A DNA stretch of 64,000 nt. It comes from a candidate division KSB1 bacterium (GTDB taxonomy: Bacteria; Zhuqueibacterota; Zhuqueibacteria; Thermofontimicrobiales; Thermofontimicrobiaceae). The stretch lies in NCBI GenBank assembly GCA_034506395.1, contig JAPDPQ010000018.1:44140-108139 (forward strand), written 5' to 3'. The notes under the pieces were generated by a model. It searched no databases and was not told where the DNA came from. It was given only the letters and a program-made list of their open reading frames with translations. Shown here one piece after another: positions 11,665-21,300 of the stretch. Within the stretch, counting starts at the first letter, position 1. Each line of letters begins with the position of its first letter. The position numbers and the translations under genes were made by a program.

Positions 11665-13440
11665 ATGTACGGCGCATACATGAATAAATTCATGTCAATC
11701 GATTTGACAACCCGCGAGATTACCACAGGCACGCTCGATCCTCAATTAGCAGAAAATTATGTTGGCGCAAAAGGAATGGGATTGCGATTATTGTATGATC
11801 TCGCTCCCCGGGTCGATGCGCTATCCCCGGAAAATCTGCTCATTTTCGTCACCGGGCCACTGACTGGCACCTTGGTTCAAACCTCGGCTCGATCCACCGT
11901 AGTCACCAAGTCGCCGCTCACCAACGGCTTTTTGGATACCCATGCTGGTGGCCACTTCGGGCCTGCATTAAAGCGAGCGGGGTACGATTATATTGTGATT
12001 CGTGGGAAATCGGAACAACCGGTTTATCTTTATATCACACCCAAAGGCTGCGAAATTCGCGACGCAAATCAATTGTGGGGAAAAGGCATCTTTGAGACCG
12101 AAAAAAGCTTAAAACAAAACCATCCTGGCAGTCGAGTCGCTTCGATTGGCCCAGCAGGAGAAAATCAGGTGCTCTATGCTTGTATCGGCTGCGATCTCTA
12201 TCGGCAATTTGGCCGCGGCGGTGCTGGCGCGGTGATGGGGTCGAAAAATTTAAAGGCCGTCGTGGTCAATGGCAATGAAAAAATCCATTACGCCGATGAG
12301 GCTGGATTCAAGGAGCTCAACAAAATACTGACCGATGACGTGCGCGAGCATCCCAAGGCCAAGCTGAGATATGATCTCGGCACCATGATGTGGATCCGAA
12401 TGGGGCAGGAGATTGGGCAATTCCTTCCTACGCGCAATTTTCAAAAGGGTCTGTTTGATCAATATGAGAAGATCACCTCAGAAACGATGAAACGGGAGTT
12501 GAACTGGAAAAGCGTCGGCTGTTTCAATTGTATTATCAAATGCTCTAAAATGGCCAAATGGGACGGCTACGAGCTGGAAGGTCCAGAGTACGAAACAACC
12601 GCCTTTTTGGGGTCCGGGTGCGAGATCAGCGATGCCAAAACCGTAGCCAAGGCCAACTTGCTCTGCGATGATCTCGGACTGGATACAATCTCAACCGGCG
12701 TCACCTGTTCCTTTGCCATGGAGTGCTACGAAAAGGGCTTGCTCAAAGAGACCGATGGCTTGAAATTGAACTTCGGCAATGGTGAAGCGCTGCTAAATCT
12801 CATTGCCAAGATCGCCCATCGAAAAGGTATTGGCGATCTATTTGCCAATGGGACGCGACTGGCATCTCAAGCCATTGGCCAGGGCTCGGAATATTTTGCC
12901 ATCAATACTTATGGCATGGAAATATCCGGCGTTAATATCAAAGGTTGCATGTCCATGGGGCTGGCCATGGCCACATCGGATTTTGCCAGCCATACGCGGC
13001 TCTGGACCGCTACCGATGAGATGAACGGCAATCTCACCATCGAAGGCCTGCCGGAATATGTGTATAAAGGCCAGGACGAGATCAATATTCGCAACTCGCT
13101 GGTGGTATGCGATTTTCTGATGTTCGGCCTAGATCGCCTGGCACCAATTCTATCGAAAGCGACTGGGATGGAATTCACGCCTGAAAAATTAATGATGATT
13201 GGTGAACGCATTCATAATTTAGCTCGACTTTATAATTTGAACAATGGCCGAACGGGCAAAGACGATACTCTCCCGCCACGGTTCTTCGAGGAGGAAATGA
13301 CCGCTGGTCTGTTGAAAGGCAAGAAAATGACACGGGAATTCTTTCACGACCTGCTGCAAAAATATTATCGGCTCCGAGGCTGGGATGAGAATGGCATCCC
13401 CACCTCAGCAAAATTACAACAGTTGGGTCTGCCTCGCTGA
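11665..13440 (+). CDS. aor: Aldehyde:ferredoxin oxidoreductase, tungsten-type
   Basis: A 591-aa AOR-family enzyme oxidising an aldehyde to its acid with reduction of ferredoxin, using a tungsto- or molybdo-bispterin and one 4Fe-4S cluster. The start is ATG 11665 with AAGGAG 8 bases upstream, rather than 11638 further up the open frame. Visible: pterin-binding AGGHFGPALKRAGYD and FGRGGAGAVMGSKNLKA; cluster ligands CFNCIIKC plus the late Cys in NSLVVCDF; ELEGPEYETTAFLGSGC; EISGVNIKG. Signature residues are complete and length is normal. It probably shares an amino-acid function with the upstream genes, removing aldehydes and generating reduced ferredoxin. It points to anaerobic metabolism. The substrate is unknown. 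Confidence 0.93.
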   Translation: MYGAYMNKFMSIDLTTREITTGTLDPQLAENYVGAKGMGLRLLYDLAPRVDALSPENLLIFVTGPLTGTLVQTSARSTVVTKSPLTNGFLDTHAGGHFGPALKRAGYDYIVIRGKSEQPVYLYITPKGCEIRDANQLWGKGIFETEKSLKQNHPGSRVASIGPAGENQVLYACIGCDLYRQFGRGGAGAVMGSKNLKAVVVNGNEKIHYADEAGFKELNKILTDDVREHPKAKLRYDLGTMMWIRMGQEIGQFLPTRNFQKGLFDQYEKITSETMKRELNWKSVGCFNCIIKCSKMAKWDGYELEGPEYETTAFLGSGCEISDAKTVAKANLLCDDLGLDTISTGVTCSFAMECYEKGLLKETDGLKLNFGNGEALLNLIAKIAHRKGIGDLFANGTRLASQAIGQGSEYFAINTYGMEISGVNIKGCMSMGLAMATSDFASHTRLWTATDEMNGNLTIEGLPEYVYKGQDEINIRNSLVVCDFLMFGLDRLAPILSKATGMEFTPEKLMMIGERIHNLARLYNLNNGRTGKDDTLPPRFFEEEMTAGLLKGKKMTREFFHDLLQKYYRLRGWDENGIPTSAKLQQLGLPR

Positions 13441-13483
13441 CGAATCAGTGCGATATTGCTTCAACTCCCCGAGCTGCGCTAAC

Positions 13484-13506
13484 GCCCCCAGGTCATAGCT
13501 GGGGGC
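13484..13506. terminator. Hairpin between convergent genes
   Basis: GCCCCCAG (13484-13491) and CTGGGGGC (13499-13506) with a 7-base loop, followed after four bases by TTTTC on the plus strand. It touches the stop codon of the minus-strand lipoprotein. It probably terminates the aldehyde oxidoreductase transcript. Confidence 0.6.
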
Positions 13507-14492
13507 TAACTTTTCTTCAAAATCACGACTCGATTGGCACCATAGTCTGCCACAAACACATCGCCCTGCTGGTCCACCGCCACATCGATCGGCAGGCTTC
13601 CGGCCGCATGATCCAGCTCGATCTGATCCAGAAATTTACCATCTCGATTGAATACCTCTAACGTCCGACAATAAAACGTAGCCAAGTAAATACGATCCTC
13701 TCGGTCGATAGCGATTCCAGGATTGTTCACCATGGAACCAAAGTCATTGGTTCTCCCCTTTGAATAATATTTTATGAGACTATTTTCCATCAAACTGATC
13801 CGCGTGAGATGGCATCCCACTGTTGAGTCGGGGAAAGACGCCTGCCCTACCAGCCAGACGGACCCTTTGGAATCAATGCTCATATCAGAAACCAATCGCA
13901 AAGACGAATCTTGCTCCGTTGGCAGAGGGATTTCAAAGTGTAACCCATTATCCTTATCGATTTTCATCAGTTGCAAGCCATTCGTCACGTAGACATAGCC
14001 TTGATAACAAGCGATCGCCGCTGGAGGCAACTGTGCTTCAAACTGAGCAAAGTCGAATTCACCAATAAATCGGCCATCAATCTGAAATCTTAAAATGCAA
14101 AAACCTTGACATGGAACCCAAGAACCATCCATTAGTTGCGAATAGGGCTTTACCAGGACATGAAGAATGCGATCCGAATCCATTGCCATGTCGATCGGTT
14201 CATAGCGCGCATAAGCGCCACCTGGTTTATCGGTGAAATCGACAATTGTTTTTTGGTAGTTGCCCTGTCGATCAAAGCATTGAATCTTATAGCTATTATT
14301 TTGTCGAGCTGGATTGGAATTGACGACAAAAACCAAGCCTGATTGATTCTCAAATAAGATTGAAATTGGTCTTTTTTCTGTAGAGAACTCTTTGACAGAT
14401 TTGAGGGAGATTGAAACCGGGTTTTTCTCGCAGCCAAGGCAAGCCAAAATCATTAAGGCGATCCCCCCTAACAGCAAGCTACCCTTTTTCAT
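13506..14492 (-). CDS. NHL/6-bladed propeller lipoprotein
   Basis: A 328-aa exported protein. ATG 14492 is chosen because GGAGG lies 5 bases upstream and the protein then starts with a signal peptide (MKKGSLLLGGIALMILACLGC) whose cysteines fit lipidation. The rest is a chain of about six propeller blades with NHL-type turns: IQCFDRQGNYQKTI, MAMDSDRILHVLVK, MSIDSKGSVWLVGQ, IAIDREDRIYLATF, VAVDQQGDVFVADYGANRVVIL. No catalytic motif is visible. Such outer-surface propellers are common in KSB1-like genomes, usually without known function. It lies 22 bases after the 191-aa gene, so the two form an operon. Confidence 0.85.
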   Translation of the reverse strand: MKKGSLLLGGIALMILACLGCEKNPVSISLKSVKEFSTEKRPISILFENQSGLVFVVNSNPARQNNSYKIQCFDRQGNYQKTIVDFTDKPGGAYARYEPIDMAMDSDRILHVLVKPYSQLMDGSWVPCQGFCILRFQIDGRFIGEFDFAQFEAQLPPAAIACYQGYVYVTNGLQLMKIDKDNGLHFEIPLPTEQDSSLRLVSDMSIDSKGSVWLVGQASFPDSTVGCHLTRISLMENSLIKYYSKGRTNDFGSMVNNPGIAIDREDRIYLATFYCRTLEVFNRDGKFLDQIELDHAAGSLPIDVAVDQQGDVFVADYGANRVVILKKS

Positions 14493-14514
14493 TGTAACCT
14501 CCATTTTTTTAGAT

Positions 14515-15090
14515 TTAATTTGAAAGTTTGACATAAAGCGGATCAGCAAAGCCTGAATTCAAGTATTCTTGTGGCAGCCTTTCGCCAAGCAACAATAAAG
14601 CTAATGCAGCATCATGTCGCTCCAATTCAGAACTGGTCAGTACCAAATCTCCAGCGGCACACCGATACAAAAGATCAAGTCCATCTTTTTTCTTGCGATA
14701 AGCTAGCGCTCTTGCTGCATTGAACCGGAGAAATTGGTCATTCGCGTTTTTCAAAACATCGAACAAGAGTTGCTCTGCCTCGTCCAGTTGGCTTGCTGCC
14801 AGCAATAATATGCCCGACCGACTAAAGTCAAGATTATCGAGTTCACTTTTCAACTTTTGGATGAACTCATGTTCTGTGTACCAAGTAACCAGATCTTTTC
14901 CAGTCCGTTTGTAATAATTCAGTTCCTCCCACTTCCATGATTTGCTAACATCCAGCAAGTAGATTCTTTTCAACAATTCGATTTTAATATCCTCACTGAA
15001 GTAATCGCTCCTGGATGGCTCGGTGGCTTGCGAACAAAACAAAAATAGCGATGTAATAATCGCTAAGAAGATAAGTTGGTAAGTCTTCAT
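14515..15090 (-). CDS. Exported HEAT-like repeat protein
   Basis: A 191-aa protein of unknown function. ATG 15090 has GGAGG 7 bases upstream and opens with a hydrophobic signal (MKTYQLIFLAIITSLFLFCSQ) that may be a lipoprotein signal with a poor lipobox. The C-terminal half is helical and repetitive (EAEQLLFDVLKNANDQFLRF, AARALAYRKKKDGLDLLYRC, LERHDAALALLLLG), like a short HEAT or armadillo array. It precedes the NHL lipoprotein by 22 bases; the two may form a cell-surface pair. No close family recognised. Confidence 0.75.
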   Translation of the reverse strand: MKTYQLIFLAIITSLFLFCSQATEPSRSDYFSEDIKIELLKRIYLLDVSKSWKWEELNYYKRTGKDLVTWYTEHEFIQKLKSELDNLDFSRSGILLLAASQLDEAEQLLFDVLKNANDQFLRFNAARALAYRKKKDGLDLLYRCAAGDLVLTSSELERHDAALALLLLGERLPQEYLNSGFADPLYVKLSN

Positions 15091-15805
15091 AGCGGCCCCT
15101 CCATTTTTTGATCCAAGGTTCATTATCGCTTAAGAAAAAGAGATAAAGTTGATGGGCTGAGTTGATCGAGGACTTGGTCAATTCATCGATGCTATTGGGG
15201 CAAACCGAATGAAACATCTCACTGAAGGGCTCACTTGTCGCAATGTGAAGAACTGATCTCAGACACCGACTTCAATCGAAAGATGAAATGACCTCTCATT
15301 TCGTCCTCATTAACGGTGTTTATTTGATTAACGATTGACAAATGAGTGAGGTTCCCAGCTCTACTTTTCGATTCTGCTCAGGCCTAGGTTCCGAATATGT
15401 TGTGATCGAACGGAGATAAATAATGCGAAGATGAATAGTCCTTAATGCTTTGGAAGCTTTGCAATCGATCGCTGACGCCTGCTTCAAAAGTAAACCAAAA
15501 TTAGAGATTGAAAATAATAACAAAAAGTATCCGCTCAAACCAACCAGAAAGACACGAAAACTTCCCGAAAAATTTTAATTCTGCCTCTTTCACGGTGTTT
15601 TGTAATCAAAGGATGCTCATTTTTTCATTGGTGATCATTTTGGGGAGTTTATATTGTATATGATCTTCCACAATAGATGCAGTTTGAAATGGCACCGGGA
15701 TCCCCACCGATGGTAGGTGTTCTTGCCACATGAGAAAATTTGGAAATGCCTGCATTTGCAAGCATGACACACCTATTTAGTACGTTTGTCCCCTCCATGA
15801 CATTA
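15091..15805. other. Intergenic region with a palindromic repeat
   Basis: A 715-base gap between two minus-strand units. Short frames here have no ribosome site. It includes repeat B at 15751-15772 and must hold the promoter of the lipoprotein pair, which I could not place. Confidence 0.45.
15751..15772 (-). repeat. Copy of palindromic repeat B
   Basis: Contains ATGCCTGCATTTGCAAGCAT followed by GACA. The reverse complement matches the copy at 34666-34686 (TGTCATGCCTGCAAATGCAG) apart from one base. The core is self-complementary. Confidence 0.6.
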
Positions 15806-18172
15806 TTAATACAAAATAAAAATCTCTACCCTTCGATTCATCATCCTTCCCTCGGGCAAATCGTTATCGATCAGCGGCTTGTTCATGCCAAAACCCTGGT
15901 AGGTCATTCGGGTTTTGGAGATGCCCTGATCCATGAAATAGCGGGCCACCGTTTCGGCGCGTCGAAGCGAGAGCCGCATGTTGTAATCTGGATCACCGAT
16001 CACGTCGGTGTGCCCCTGAATGAGCAAAGTAGCAACTGAATTGCTGCGCAATTTCCCAGCGTTTAATTCTAACTCATCTCGCAATGACTTTTGCGACAGG
16101 TCCATATCGGCTCGGTCATATTTGAACAGGATTAATCGCGTCTTCTCGATGTTCTTTTGGATGTATTCCCGAGCGACCTCACTGATTCGTTCCACCCGAA
16201 TCTCTTTTGGACTGGTTGCAAATTCCTGCCCGAATTGATCCCAAAGTCGCAGTTGGTATCGGTAGCTTTTCCCAATGGATACGCTTTGCCCAAGGTCGTT
16301 CTTCCAGTCCCAGACGATCTGGTCGTGCACTGGGTTTTTGCCAGCGAAGACTTTGAAGGTATCCTGTGGTTCGGTCAAAATGACCAGCTCCCACCTTTTT
16401 AACCCTGATTCTGCAACTAAATTCTGAATATAAAATTCACATTGATCATGGGAAGAGGCGATTTCGCTGGTTTCGGTGACAATGGGATCGAGAATGGGCT
16501 GGGAGTTAGGGGGGCATGTGATTTCGACCCGCTGATTTTCTTCGCGGCCGCGGGGATCGAGATTGCTGGCTGGGTCTGGGGGTAAACCATAAGCCTCAAT
16601 TTTGATCTGTCGCGGGTTCACCCCGCAATTTTTGACCAGGTAATCCCGGACCGCTTCGGCGCGTCGCCTCGATAGCTCAAGATCGCCTTTTTCGATCCCC
16701 CAATCGGAATTATACCCGCGAACGATGATCTCCATTTCAGGATGATCCCACAGCCTTTTGGCAATCACATTGAGCGTGTTACGATATTTGGTCAAGATAT
16801 CCAGCAGCCTTTCAGGAGAAAAGACAAATTTGGTCATTCGATGCTGCTCTGGATTTAAAATTTCATATCGTTTTGGACTGAGCACAGCACTGCCCTCATC
16901 AAAAAAGATATAGGGCAAGAGCGGATCACGACTGAAGATGCGGGTGGTCTCACGGATGATTAATTTATCCACGGAAGCAAGGACATCCGCTCCCAAGGCC
17001 GGCCGCTTTTTCACCGTGAGATGGATCGGGAGTTGCTTCTGTTTTTCGCGGCTCTGAGCAATCAGTTGGATCGGGTAATCGCCAGGCGGGCATTGGTAGG
17101 ACGGAGTAATCGTAAGCATCAGACCTTGGTCATCATTGTGGTGCAGCGGGACTATGCTATATTCAAGATAGGAAGGCATTTCACCAATTTTGACGCGAAC
17201 TGGATCATTGAAATTGCCGATCCGCTTGACGCCGATACGATAACGCGCCTGTTCGCCGGGATAGATTGACTGGCTGGTAGCCTCGGCGACGAGCTCGAAA
17301 TCATATCTCGGCCGCGACAGGACATAGGACAATAGCAATAAATGGGAAGCACCAGAGACCTGGCTCAGCTCAGAGAGAGGGTAGCGATACTCATAGTCGA
17401 AACGCAACCAGTGCTGCTGGATCGGAATCATGAAGGCCGCACCGGCCCCGAGCTCATAGCGATAGAAATTTGCCCGCATCATGGCACGTTGCTCTGCGAA
17501 CCACCGCTCCATTCCAATCTGAAAATCGATCTGATCCTCCTCGTAACAAAAGCTGAGTGTCGGGTTCGCGATGCGAGTCTTTAAAAGTAGCCCGCTGTGA
17601 AACTGGATCGGCAAGCGGACAATATCGTCTGCCAGCGAGATATCAGGACGATTGATATGCTTAACCCCCAATCCAACGAAAAAAGGATCCAAAGGATTTA
17701 TCAGCAAGCTGACGCCGAAATCGAGCACGCTCTTCGAGGCCCCCTGCGCAAACACAGGATCATTCAGGTCCCTGAGCTTGAAGTTCTCTTCAGCATAAGA
17801 GACAGCCAGCAACCCAATGTCCAATCCCAAGCAAAGCCTGTCATCTAATATCGAACGACCATATCCCAGAGCGAGGTTGCTCGTCCGATAAATACCAGAG
17901 CTGAAGTAATGCCCAGTCAAGCCCAGACTGCCAAATGGGCGCCACGGATATATGATGCCCGCAAAACCATTTTTTAGCCCAGCTCCCTCCAAGCCAAAAT
18001 GGTATAGCTCGTAGCCAGCCACAAATTGCGGATCCTGTTGAAGCGCCATCGCTGCCGGGGATAAAAATAGAGTCCGTGGATCATTGGAATTGCCCACATT
18101 GCCGCGGACACCCTGAGCAATTCCGACGATTGGAACTAATAGCAAAATACATAACGCGGCTAATCTTTTCAT
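15806..18172 (-). CDS. PorP/SprF-like outer-membrane protein with two OmpA domains
   Basis: A 788-aa outer-membrane protein. ATG 18172 starts the signal peptide MKRLAALCILLLVPIVGIAQ. Residues 20-300 look like a PorP/SprF-type barrel: SPAAMALQQDP, repeated aromatic-ending strands, VLDFGVSLLI, FFVGLGVKHINRPDI and FRFDYEYRYPLSE-like strands. An Ig-like segment follows, then a first OmpA peptidoglycan-binding domain (about 420-540: FFDEGSAVLSP, RRRAEAVRDYLV, EENQRVEI), a FlgD-like linker, and a second OmpA domain at the C-terminus (GHTDVIGDPDYNMRLSLRRA, GFGMNKPL, MMNRRVEIFI). It follows the giant surface protein in the same direction with a 160-base gap. In Bacteroidota, SprF-like proteins serve type-B-CTD adhesins encoded next to them; the same pairing is inferred here. 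Two OmpA domains fused to the barrel are unusual. Confidence 0.8.
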   Translation of the reverse strand: MKRLAALCILLLVPIVGIAQGVRGNVGNSNDPRTLFLSPAAMALQQDPQFVAGYELYHFGLEGAGLKNGFAGIIYPWRPFGSLGLTGHYFSSGIYRTSNLALGYGRSILDDRLCLGLDIGLLAVSYAEENFKLRDLNDPVFAQGASKSVLDFGVSLLINPLDPFFVGLGVKHINRPDISLADDIVRLPIQFHSGLLLKTRIANPTLSFCYEEDQIDFQIGMERWFAEQRAMMRANFYRYELGAGAAFMIPIQQHWLRFDYEYRYPLSELSQVSGASHLLLLSYVLSRPRYDFELVAEATSQSIYPGEQARYRIGVKRIGNFNDPVRVKIGEMPSYLEYSIVPLHHNDDQGLMLTITPSYQCPPGDYPIQLIAQSREKQKQLPIHLTVKKRPALGADVLASVDKLIIRETTRIFSRDPLLPYIFFDEGSAVLSPKRYEILNPEQHRMTKFVFSPERLLDILTKYRNTLNVIAKRLWDHPEMEIIVRGYNSDWGIEKGDLELSRRRAEAVRDYLVKNCGVNPRQIKIEAYGLPPDPASNLDPRGREENQRVEITCPPNSQPILDPIVTETSEIASSHDQCEFYIQNLVAESGLKRWELVILTEPQDTFKVFAGKNPVHDQIVWDWKNDLGQSVSIGKSYRYQLRLWDQFGQEFATSPKEIRVERISEVAREYIQKNIEKTRLILFKYDRADMDLSQKSLRDELELNAGKLRSNSVATLLIQGHTDVIGDPDYNMRLSLRRAETVARYFMDQGISKTRMTYQGFGMNKPLIDNDLPEGRMMNRRVEIFILY

Positions 18173-18332
18173 CTTCCAAAACCTTCCAGCATTTTTTTGG
18201 CGATTTGGCAATTGGGGAATCGTTGGGTCAATCAGATTAGAAATGCGTCCAATTTATTGGTAAAATGCCATACATTGAAAAATTGCACATCGAGCCCAAT
18301 TGTCCAACGAACCAGTCACCCAATAAGTCCAA

Positions 18333-21300
18333 TCATCTCGCAATACTAATGATCCCTTTGGCGATCACTTTGCTTCCTTGTTTGACGATATAGATATAAG
18401 CGCCCGGCTTTACCACCTTGCCCCGATCATCCAGACCTGCCCAGATGAAGGAATTTTTGAGATCGATGATCTTTCTTCCGCTGATATCGAAAATAGAAAT
18501 CAAGATATCGCCTGAGATGGCATCTGGGATTTGAAATTCGGTGTAATCATTGAAGCCATCGTTATTCGGCGTGAATGGGTTCGGCAGCACCGAAAACTGT
18601 TGAATGGTTCCCTGGCGCGGCAACACATTGACCACCACTGTCTCCTGATGGGTAATCCCACCCCCTGTGGCAGTGACAGTCGGATAGTATAGACCTTGCG
18701 GAAAATTGCGTGGCACCCAGAACTCAAGGCTGATGGAAAACGGGATACTGAATGGACGGGACGTATATCTGGCTTCCATCCCCTCTGGGACATTGGACAC
18801 AGAGACCGTAATCTGAGCGTCAAAGCCACCGACTGGAATAAATGAGATGAAAAATTGGATGTGCTCACCCACCACCACTGCCTGACTATCCGGCTCGATG
18901 ATCATAATGAAATCCATTCGTTGTAGCACGCGAATAGCAATTCTTGTCTGATGGGTGATCCCGCCTCCAGTGGCAGTAATGACTGGATAATAGACTCCCG
19001 GTTCGATATCGGTCGCGGTGGAAAATGCGATAGCAAATGAAGTTGGAATTGCAAACGGCTCAGAAGGATATTGCGCTCTCATACCAAGCGGCAGATCAGT
19101 TATCTGCAGGCTTATAGCCGCCGAGAAATCTCCGATCGGCTCAAATGATAGTTGAAAGGTCGCAGTTTCGCCCTGATAGATACTCTGACTATCTGGAACT
19201 ACGGACATCGAAAAATCGGCTGGGACCACTTTTTGGAGAACGACGATGGTCACCGTATCCTGATGAGTTATCCCGCCATCGCTTGCTCCGATCACTGGCT
19301 GATAGCTCCCAGGTACAATCTCGGGCGTTGTGGAAAATGTCACATTCAAAATTGCCGGGATCGAAAATGGCTCTTTTGGATAATCTGCAAACATGCCATC
19401 TGGAATATTCGAAATGGTCAGAATCACCGCATCTGTCCACTGGCCAATAGGCGCTAATGAAACCTCGAACACAGCCGATTCCCCCTGGTAGATCGTTTGG
19501 CTATCTGGCACGACCGAAATTGAAAAATCGGGCTGGACGATTTTTTCATTCACGATGATCGTGACCGTATCCAGATGGGTAATGCCTCCCCCTGCTGCTG
19601 CAATAATTGGTGAATAGGGTCCTGGCAAGATCTCTGAATCGGTAGCGAATGTTAACTTAACTTGATTGGGAATGGTGAACGGCTCTACAGGCAAGCTGAC
19701 AGACATCCCACTGGGCAGATTCGAGACAGAAACGCTAATATATGAATCGAAGTCCCCGATCGGCTGGAAGCTGAGCGTTACATCCGCGCTGCCGCCCTGA
19801 TAAATATTCTGGCTATCCGGCTGGACGATCATGATAAAATCGGGCGGAATGGGCCGGGGCTGGACATTGATGAATATGGTGTCTGAATGGCTGATGCCAC
19901 CTCCGAAAGCTGTGATGATTAGCGAGTAATCGCCTGGGACAAGGGCTTCCGTGGTGGCGAAAATGATCGTTTGCGTCGCTGGAATCGAAATTGGTTCGTT
20001 CGGATAAATCGCTTGAATTCCCTCAGGGACATTCAGAATCGAGAGGGTAACTGGAAAATCGAAGACTCCCACCGGGGTCAGCGACACGTCAAACTTTGCG
20101 CTATCGCCTGGGAAGACCATCTGGGTATCGGGCACGACATTCATGAGAAAATCGCGCAGCGGCTGAACGATCCGAATGCTTGTCCCAGATGCCAGCAGTG
20201 GGATAGGATAGTCGTCGGGATCACTGGCGCTGGTGGTGGGAATGCTGAACTGGATCTCGCTCTGGTCTGGGGTATTGTCATCGCTAAAAAATTGAATTGC
20301 AGCCAGGCTGCCATAACCATTGACACCGATCTGGCCTGGAGGCTGAGAAATTTTTATAGAGATTTGACCATCAGGTATGTCAAATTGATATGAGAGGATA
20401 GCTGACGACCCAAATAAATTTCCAAGGACGATACTGTCGACAGACACATACTGGGGTTCAGAATATTTGAGGATCAAATCTACTTGAAACAAGTTTTCGA
20501 CTGGCTCGCCCTCATTGCCGATTTGAATCTCGACCCAGAAACTATCACCGGCAAAGACTTCGCTGTCAGACACTGTTGCAAAAATTGGAACGGCTGTATA
20601 AACTGGAGTCACGACGGTCGTATCAGTTTTGATAATTCCCCGATTACCGAGATGGTCTATGGCATAATAGCTATAGAAATAGACGCCTGGTTCGATTTGT
20701 CCAGACATCAAGTCTCTGGGCGTGGTCGGGGTTCCTAAGGTATCTTGAAACACATCCATAAAAATCTGAGCCACACCGCAGCCTAGGCTGTCCGTGGCAC
20801 CAAGGACCTGAACGAGATAAGGCTGACCTTCAGCGATAGTGTCTGGCGCGCTACTGAAATAGCCAAATGGTGCTGTGCCGTCAATTTGAATAGTCGTGAC
20901 TGCGCTCCCAATATTTCCAGCGCTGTCCTGAAGGCTCACCTGTATCGGGTAATTTCCATCTTTTTTGTTGGCGATGGAAAAATGAAATGCCGTTGTTTGA
21001 TTGATTCCAGCTCGAATCGCAATTTGAACAAGCGTATCGGCTAAAATTGGCCCAGCCAATTCGATGGCTTTGGGATACAACTCATCATAAGAAACGATCA
21101 ACGTAGCTGAATCAGTTTGCCCTGGATTGAACCAATTTTCTTGATAGCCAGGCTGAAGAAAACTCAATTTCGTGATTTTCGGCCGTGTAGTATCGGCAGT
21201 GAACTTCCAAGCATCGGAAAATGGGCCATAAATCATACCATCAAAGGCAGAAACCCGCCAAAACCACTCCCCTTCAGTGAGCGGGGATTGAATCACATAG

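Noticed and set aside
18600..20156. CRISPR-like regular spacing of repeated motifs
   Set aside because: Units are about 300 bases, divergent and in frame; they encode Ig-like protein repeats, not CRISPR.
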